Source: Symbiodinium natans (lineage: Eukaryota > Sar > Dinophyceae > Suessiales > Symbiodiniaceae). From it: DNA of 64,000 bases. The notes beneath the pieces are model-generated. The model had not been told where the DNA came from. It ran no database searches and worked only from the letters and a program-made list of their open reading frames with translations. Shown here piece by piece: positions 58,747-64,000 of this stretch (position 1 is the stretch's first letter; each line of letters begins with the position of its first letter). The stretch lies in the NCBI GenBank assembly GCA_905221605.1, contig CAJNDS010000757.1, positions 594,887 through 658,886 on the forward strand. Direction: 5' to 3'. Made by a program: the position numbers and the translations under genes.

Positions 58747-58794
58747 ACCCACCCTCTGCACGTTCCTCGTGAAGGACTGGGTCCAGTTTATGCG

Positions 58795-58900
58795 AAACAT
58801 ACCATGGAACATGCCACCGAAACATACCCCCGAAACTGCATCTAAAGTAGCTCGTGGTGCCGCGAAACATACCCGAAGCATACCCCGAAACATAAACGCC
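58795..58900 (+). repeat. CGAAACATACCC decayed repeat
   Basis: GAAACATACC, GGAACATGCC, CGAAACATACCC and CCGAAGCATACCC recur five or six times. Confidence 0.6.
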
Positions 58901-58954
58901 CTAGACACTAAGCTTGTGAACCCTAAACCCCCAAACCCCAAACCCCAAACCCCA

Positions 58955-59047
58955 AACCCTAAACCCTAAGCCTAAACCCTAAACCCTAAACCCTAAACCC
59001 TAAACCCTAAACCCTAAACCCTAAACCCTAAACCCTAAACCCTAAAC
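58955..59047 (-). repeat. CCCTAAA array, about 12 units
   Basis: Begins with CCCCAAA variants at 58930. Confidence 0.95.
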
Positions 59048-59080
59048 CCCAAGTCGGAAGTCCTTGACCCGGAGCTTCAG

Positions 59081-59142
59081 GCCCAGCGCGCGCCGGCCGA
59101 GGAAGCTCCCGAGCCTGCGATGGGAGAGGCCAATCCCTTGGC
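59081..59142 (+). CDS. acidic candidate exon
   Basis: GAGCTTCAG|G to TTGGC|GTAGGG: AQRAPAEEAPEPAMGEANPL and two bases. It may start earlier, at 59054. Confidence 0.5.
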
Positions 59143-59154
59143 GTAGGGCTTCCA

Positions 59155-59310
59155 GGGGTTTAGAGGTTTAGGGGTTTAGGGTTTAGGGGTTTAGGGTTTA
59201 GGGTTTAGGGTTTAGGGTTTAGGGTTTAGGGTTAGGGCTTGGGGTTTAGGGTTTAGGGTTTAGGGTTTAGGGTTTAGGGTTTAGGGTTTAGGGTTTAGGG
59301 TTTTGGGTTT
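59155..59310 (+). repeat. TTTAGGG/TTTAGGGG arrays
   Basis: Two long arrays. GTTTAGCCCCGCCACC occurs at the right end and again at 59459, a duplicated array edge. Confidence 0.92.
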
Positions 59311-59510
59311 AGCCCCGCCACCACCGATAAAATTTCCAGATTTCAGCTGTGTTTTTACCCATCTGGTTGTATTATCACCCAGCTAGTTGTATTTCGCCTT
59401 ATTCTGGGGTTTAGGGGTTAGGGTTCAGGGTGTACGGTTTAGGGTTCAGGGGTTTAGGGTTTAGCCCCGCCACCGCCGATCAACCTGAACCCTCAGCACT
59501 GAACCTTCGG

Positions 59511-59580
59511 GTTTAGGGTTTAGGGTTTAGGGTTTAGGGTTTAGGGTTTAGGGTTTAGGGTTTAGGGTTTAGGGTTTAGG
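59511..59580 (+). repeat. TTTAGGG array, about 10 units
   Basis: Pure array. Confidence 0.95.
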
Positions 59581-59645
59581 GAGTGACTACTACTTGAGGT
59601 TTTGGGGTTTGGGGCTTAGGGTTGCGGTATGTCGCCTGTGCCCAG

Positions 59646-59696
59646 GCGGAAGGCGCAACGGATGAGCAGCAGCCTCGATCACGGCAGTGCTTCTGA
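59646..59696 (+). CDS. candidate terminal exon
   Basis: GCCTGTGCCCAG|G to TGA: AEGATDEQQPRSRQCF and stop. Good pyrimidine tract and a clean stop. Confidence 0.5.
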   Translation, partial: AEGATDEQQPRSRQCF

Positions 59697-59931
59697 ATGC
59701 CTTTTCATCCAACACCCTGGGTTAGATATTTAAACCCTATAAACCCTATAAACCCTGCAACCCCTACAAACCCTATAAACCCTAACCCCTTCGTGAACTT
59801 GCAGCGTACTCTGGGCTTCTGGACTTATGGAGCTTAGGAGGCTTAGAGGTTTAGGGCCAACCCCCCCCCCCCCCCAAATTTCGCATCCCTCAAGACTTCC
59901 AGACGTCTGTGTTGGTGTTTTGTTTTCGTGT

Positions 59932-60046
59932 TTCGGGCTTCCTGGCGCCATTGAACAAGAGCCAGTCGCTCCCCTGCTAAGCCGAGTTGCAACCCAAACA
60001 AATGCGGTTCCTTTTGACTCCTTGGCTGCTGGGAGACCTCCTCAGA
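59932..60046 (+). CDS. candidate exon
   Basis: FGLPGAIEQEPVAPLLSRVA and on to GRPPQ, then a CCCTAAA repeat. No sharp acceptor. A minus frame overlaps. Confidence 0.35.
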
Positions 60047-60070
60047 CCCCAAACCCTAAACCCTAAACCC

Positions 60071-60153
60071 TCCATCCTCGGGCTCGCGACCGAGGCCTGC
60101 GGAGAAGGTCGCAGGTACCGCCGAGGCTGGATGCCTGCTCCCACGCTTAGGAC
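60071..60153 (+). CDS. candidate exon
   Basis: LGLATEACGEGRRYRRGWMP and APTLR, closing at GGAC|GTAGGT. Left border unclear. Confidence 0.38.
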
Positions 60154-60183
60154 GTAGGTTCACGAGGCAGGCCCCTACACCCT

Positions 60184-60296
60184 AAACCTAAACCCTAAAC
60201 CCTAAACCCTAAACCCTAAACCCTAAACCCCAAACCCCAAACCCCAAACCCCAAACCCCAAACCCCAAACCCCAAACCCCAAACCCTAAACCCTTT
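60184..60296 (-). repeat. CCCTAAA then CCCCAAA arrays
   Basis: About five CCCTAAA units, then nine CCCCAAA units, then CCCTAAA again. Confidence 0.95.
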
Positions 60297-60344
60297 CCTC
60301 CTACTTCTTTGGTTCAAGGCAGGATCCTATTGAGTAAGCTATCT

Positions 60345-60419
60345 TCAGAGGCTTTTGTAGGGCCAAGAGTGGCTGCTGATGGGCAGGCTGAGCCTGAGCC
60401 GGACGTCCCCGAGGCTTAG
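60345..60419 (+). CDS. candidate terminal exon
   Basis: After ATCTTCAG the frame EAFVGPRVAADGQAEPEPDV ends PEA and TAG at 60417-60419. GGGCAG|G at 60396 is another acceptor. Confidence 0.45.
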   Translation, partial: SEAFVGPRVAADGQAEPEPDVPEA

Positions 60420-60539
60420 TGAGGGAGCCAATCCCTTTTGGCGGTTTAGGGGCGGGGCTTAGGGCCTTCGGATTTAGGGGTGTGGGGCAGTAGGATTTAT
60501 TAGGAAGTTTTAGGGTTTGAGGTTGCGCCCCAAGCCCTG

Positions 60540-61060
60540 AATCCAAAGACTTCAGGGCTTAGGGTTGAGGGTTGCGCCCTCAAGCCTGAACTCTCACAGG
60601 TTGGGCGTTAGGGTGGAGGGTTCTTGGGCGCTTTCAGGTAGGGCTTGTTTAGGCCCAGTTGTAACTACCCATGAGTTGGCGGGAAAGGCGCACAGAGGGC
60701 CAAGACACCTCGGTCATGGAATATACCGTAAAATATCATAATGCCTCTCAATCAGGGCGTACAGGAACAGTTCCGAATTTGTTAGTGGGATCCTTGTGCG
60801 AATTAAGTCTCTGCTTAGTTGTACTTAGTGAGAAACTGAGAAACTAGGTCCCCTATCTGACCCCAAAGGAACATGTTGAGGTGTTTAGGGCTCAGGGAAG
60901 CCTGCAGCCTAAACTCAAGCCCTAATCCCTAAGCCCTAAACCCTGAACAAATTGCAAGCTCTGGGAAAAGCCCTGTCCTTGCATGTTTTATGTGTCGCTC
61001 CAACGTGTTCCTGGTGCCCACCCTAAACCTGCCCTAAAGAGGTCCTGGCCCCTAACACAA
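60540..61060. other. gene-poor stretch
   Basis: G-rich remnants to 60660, then unique sequence with no delimitable exon. Confidence 0.35.
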
Positions 61061-61068
61061 GCCCTATA

Positions 61069-61169
61069 CTTACTTCTCCAACAGCTGAACTTTAAACTTT
61101 TTGGGTTTCCTTATTTAGTAGGAATCATAAAGTTTAACCTTTTTTCCCCTTGGCTATTGGAGAAGTAAG
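61069..61169. mobile_element. family A MITE, copy 5
   Basis: 101 bases, ends CTTACTTC / GAAGTAAG. TATA on both sides (61065-61068, 61170-61173) is a 4-bp target duplication. Confidence 0.85.
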
Positions 61170-61296
61170 TATAGGTTCTTTTCCGTTCCGACACCCACGT
61201 AGCGAAGACGGGTCCAGGATATTGTGGTTCCTTAGGCCCGGCTCGAATTCCGAAAGCCAGCACCACCAAGCTTTGAGAGCCAGAAGAAGTTTTGGG

Positions 61297-61400
61297 GGGG
61301 TTACGATATAGGGGGTACCTTCTTGGGGTCCCTGTTATAAGGGAATCCGTCTTTTTTTTTTTGGGGGGGGGGGGGGTCTGTTTTAGGGATTTTCATAAAC
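61297..61400. mobile_element. family C element with T10G12 run
   Basis: GGGGGGTTACGATATAGGGG, GGTACC, TTGGGGTCCCTGTTATAAGG and GAATCC, then TTTTCATAAACCCC. Confidence 0.5.
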
Positions 61401-61421
61401 CCCATCAACTCGCCTCTCCAG

Positions 61422-61560
61422 ATGGTACCCGAATTCCTTTTCGTTCCTGGGCAGGTCTACAAGGAGATGTGCAAGCCGACAATGGACTTGACGATGCCTG
61501 GGCCTTCCATGGGTTTTCCCCTTGGGCACCCTGGAGGGATTGAGAGAAGGCAAGGAATCC
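61422..61560 (+). CDS. candidate exon
   Basis: CCTCTCCAG|A then an open frame, MVPEFLFVPGQVYKEMCKPT, continuing MDLTMPGPSMGFPLGHPGGI. It runs into CCTAACCCC repeat. A second plus frame is open. Confidence 0.42.
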
Positions 61561-61674
61561 CTAACCCCTAAACCCTGAATCTAAACCCTAAACTCTAAAC
61601 CCTAAACTCTAAGGGAAAGGGGCCTGCGGGGTCCATCTTCCCTCGCTTATGGCTCTGGTGTCTTCTGCCCCGAC

Positions 61675-61735
61675 AGCCTCATGAGGATGTCAGAGCTCCT
61701 GCGCCCCCCAGACTGACCCACCCGCGCCTCACTAT
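61675..61735 (+). CDS. candidate exon
   Basis: GCCCCGACAG|C then PHEDVRAPAPPRLTHPRLTI. Right border uncertain. Confidence 0.35.
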
Positions 61736-62129
61736 ACCCCTACATCATCCTAAGCCCGAAATCCTGAACCCTGAGCCCCAAGCCCTGCGCTTGGCTTGTC
61801 GGTGGGCCCCCATTTCCTTTTTTGGGGGGCGGGAAAGGGGGGGAGGGGTTCCCTTGCGCTTATGCGCCCAGATTTTGAATGTTAAACCGTAAGCCCTTAA
61901 AACCCTAAAGCCCCTTAAGCAAAACATTGGGAAGCCTGTAATTCTTGGCTTACAGCGGGGCCTACTTGGAGCTTCCCGGGCACTTGCATGGGGAAGAGAA
62001 CCCTAAACCCTAAACCCCTAGTTACGCTTTAACCCTGAATGCGTTTCTTCTGATGGCAAACTACAACCCTAAATCCTGGACCTTAGCCCACACACTTCAA
62101 CTTTAAACCCTAGACAAGGCCCTATACAC

Positions 62130-62405
62130 CCTGGACCCTAAAACCCTAAAATCCTAGAACCCTAAAACCCTAGAACCCGAAAACCCTAAAACTCTAGAAC
62201 CTCAAAACCTTAAAACCCTAAAACCCCAAAACCCTAAAACCCTAAAGCCTAAAAACCTATAACCCATGGACCCTATAACCCTAGGACCCTAGAACCCTAA
62301 AATCCTAAAGCCCTAAAACCCTAAAGCCCTAAAACCCTAAAACCCTACAACCCTTAAACCCTTAAACCCTTAAGCCCTTAACCCCTAAACCCTAAACCCT
62401 AAACC
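62130..62405 (-). repeat. AAAACCCT eight-base variant field
   Basis: Eight-base units CCCTAAAA, with CCTAGAAC and CCTTAAA variants, then CCCTAAA. Confidence 0.9.
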
Positions 62406-62509
62406 CTGAACCGATTCCAGGTGTAGGCCTCCCCCTCCCCCCCCCCCCCCCCTCTTCCAGGGCCTTTTGCAGTTTAGGATTCTAAGAATCAACCCCAAAC
62501 CCTAAGCCC

Positions 62510-62610
62510 CTTACTTCGGCTTTAGTTGAACTTTACACTTTTGGGGTTTCCTTATTTGGTAGGAATATTAAAGTTGAACCTTTTTTCCCCTTGGCTATAG
62601 GAGAAGTAAG
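62510..62610. mobile_element. family A MITE, copy 6
   Basis: 101 bases, 8-bp ends intact. GCCC on both sides (62506-62509, 62611-62614) is a 4-bp target duplication. Confidence 0.85.
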
Positions 62611-62654
62611 GCCCTGTAAGCCCTCTAAGCCCTGTAAGCCCTGTAAGCCTAGGT

Positions 62655-62709
62655 CCCCAGACGATTGGCCAATGCTCCGCCGTCAGCTTCCCGAGCCTTT
62701 GGAGGCCGG
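62655..62709 (+). CDS. candidate exon
   Basis: TCCCCAG|A then DWPMLRRQLPEPLEA in one frame, closing near a G-rich repeat. Confidence 0.38.
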
Positions 62710-62734
62710 GGTTTGGGGTTTAGGGATTAGGGCG

Positions 62735-62830
62735 GGTTTAGGGTTTAGGGTTTAGGGTTTAGGGTTTAGGGTTTAGGGTTTAGGGTTTAGGGCTCAGGGT
62801 TTAGGGTTGAGGGTAGGGCTTAGGATTTAG
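62735..62830 (+). repeat. TTTAGGG array
   Basis: About nine units, then variants. Confidence 0.93.
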
Positions 62831-63259
62831 GGTTGAGTCTTAGAATCCTAAATGCCCCAACTCCTGCAAAGCCCTAATTCTTCAGAACGATGTGGGAGCG
62901 TCGAGGCTTGGGTTCTTGCTAGAATCCGAAACCTTAAGCTCTGACACCTTACCTTAGGGTGGAGGAGGGCTTGGGGTTAGGGTTTAGGGTTTAGGACTTA
63001 TAAGGTTTAGGATTTAGGCTTTAGAGCTTAGGGCTTAACTAGGGTTGAGGGTTTTCGGGTTTAGGGCTTAGGGCTTAGGGTTCAAGGGTGGTTTCATGGT
63101 CCCTTCATATGTGACCTTAATTGGGGAACCCCTTTTTTGTACCAATAAAACCCAAGGGCCCATACTTCAGAACCCTTTAGGGAAGGCAAGAGACCATATC
63201 GAAGGACCATATACCCTCCCATGGATTGATTTCGGCTGGAGCTCCTGAAGCGAAAGCCG

Positions 63260-63515
63260 CAACCCCAGACTGCAGGGGACTGAGCCCCTAAACTAGAGTT
63301 TTGGCCTACACTACTAGAGAGCAGGGGCCAGGTGCAGGGTCCAAAACGTTTGGCCGGAGGCAAAGGCTAGTGACTGAAGCGGCCCAGAGGGTCCTGCTCT
63401 GCCGGGTTTAGGGTTTAGGGTTTAGGGTTTAGGGTTTTTGAGGCTTAAACTGGAGACTGCAGGGGACAGATAGACTAGAGACTGCAGGGGCCAGAGGGTC
63501 CTGCTAGGCTAGCGA
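63260..63515. repeat. duplicated AGACTGCAGGGG.C blocks around an array
   Basis: AGACTGCAGGGGAC / AGACTGCAGGGGCC and AGAGGGTCCTGCT recur at 63265, 63385, 63449, 63480 and 63492. A four-unit TTTAGGG array sits between (63405-63436). Confidence 0.7.
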
Positions 63516-63835
63516 TGGCCTATAGCAGACACACTAAACGGTGAGAGACCATGAGAGCCCACGCGATATATAGCAGTGCAGCGCGAGCCCGCGCGTTTCA
63601 AAGACGGTGTCGTAAGAGCTAGGTCAGCTAGGTTTGCGTGTAGGGGATCAGTGAAGAAAAAACTCACGAACTGCAAAACTTGAGGGACCAAAGAGGCCTT
63701 AGGGGCAAACCTCTTAAATCCCAAAATGTCCTCAACACCCGAAAGCCCTAAAGCCTTTAAAGGCGTTAGGCATAAAGTCGCTCTCCACAAATAAGGGGGC
63801 TTTGCGGAAACTCCTGTTTTGCTACCACAGGGCAC
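63509..63835 (-). CDS. open frame, strand uncertain
   Basis: 108 codons open on minus. On plus, a short Arg/Ala-rich frame closes at GTGTC|GTAAGA (63610). Neither is compelling. Confidence 0.25.
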   Translation of the reverse strand: MPCGSKTGVSAKPPYLWRATLCLTPLKALGLSGVEDILGFKRFAPKASLVPQVLQFVSFFFTDPLHANLADLALTTPSLKRAGSRCTAIYRVGSHGLSPFSVSAIGHR

Positions 63836-64000
63836 GCAGTGCCCAAATGCGGGGAGGGACGCCAGGACGAGCTAAGCAGGTTTCAAACTTGGAACCGTTT
63901 CAACATAAACCTCCCGCCGTATGGTTTGCTGTCACGCGCATTTGTTTTTGTGCGTGTTCCATGGGTTGTTAAAGCCTTCAGCGGGTGCCCGAGCTCAAGA

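Noticed and set aside
3628-60296. CRISPR-like arrays
   Set aside because: Units are seven to nine bases without spacers; these are simple tandem repeats in what looks like a eukaryotic genome.
1-64000. Chromosome end or subtelomere
   Set aside because: Repeat orientation flips many times and exons lie between arrays throughout. No long terminal tract is present.
1-64000. tRNA, rRNA or dinoflagellate spliced-leader gene
   Set aside because: I looked for GGTTCGA-type T-loops and for the conserved spliced-leader core TTTTGGCTCAAG. The few GGTTCGA-like words (4566, 11472) lack a matching cloverleaf, and the leader core is absent.

Overview
The window looks like nuclear DNA of a protist, most likely a dinoflagellate. 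The seven-base telomere-type unit TTTAGGG (CCCTAAA on the other strand) and its variants recur in both orientations from one end to the other, roughly every few hundred bases. It is not a chromosome end, because the orientation flips dozens of times. Between the arrays lie short, GC-rich, repeat-free islands of about 30 to 500 bases. Many are bounded by an AG acceptor (usually AG|G) and a GT, GC or GA donor. The GC/GA donors and the G after the acceptor are known dinoflagellate habits; species cannot be named from this sequence. I recognise no rRNA, tRNA, spliced-leader gene, CRISPR array, transposase or reverse transcriptase.

Layout. 0-13.4 kb: plus-strand candidate exons among large TTTAGGG fields, including a ubiquitin-associated (UBA)-like domain split by an intron (9.9-10.5 kb). 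13.7-15.5 kb: minus-strand exons of a membrane-type protein. 16.5-18.1 kb: a repeat-poor, gene-dense patch with good splice donors. 18-30 kb: scattered exons, several transposon-like elements and two open frames near 24 kb. 30.9-37.3 kb and 38.3-50.4 kb: the best-supported part, where long series of plus-strand exons keep reading phase across introns filled with telomere-like repeats. The second model ends in an acidic, IQ-like/coiled-coil and alpha/beta-domain protein with a duplicated terminal exon. 51.6-64 kb: more plus-strand exons, at least two with stop codons, mixed with arrays and an Ala/Glu/Pro-coding minisatellite.

At least five families of short non-coding elements with inverted ends recur. 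One family (six copies of about 100 bp) has 8-bp inverted ends and exact 4-bp target duplications at four copies. In about a dozen places the GTTTAGGG string at the start of an array serves as a plausible splice donor, and one array is flanked by an 18-bp direct repeat of exon sequence. The main idea of this report is therefore that telomere-like repeats and small elements form the introns here.

Limits. Everything comes from reading by eye. In GC-rich islands two or three frames, sometimes on both strands, stay open. Exon positions are firmer than reading frames, and frames are firmer than any function. No gene symbol is justified.
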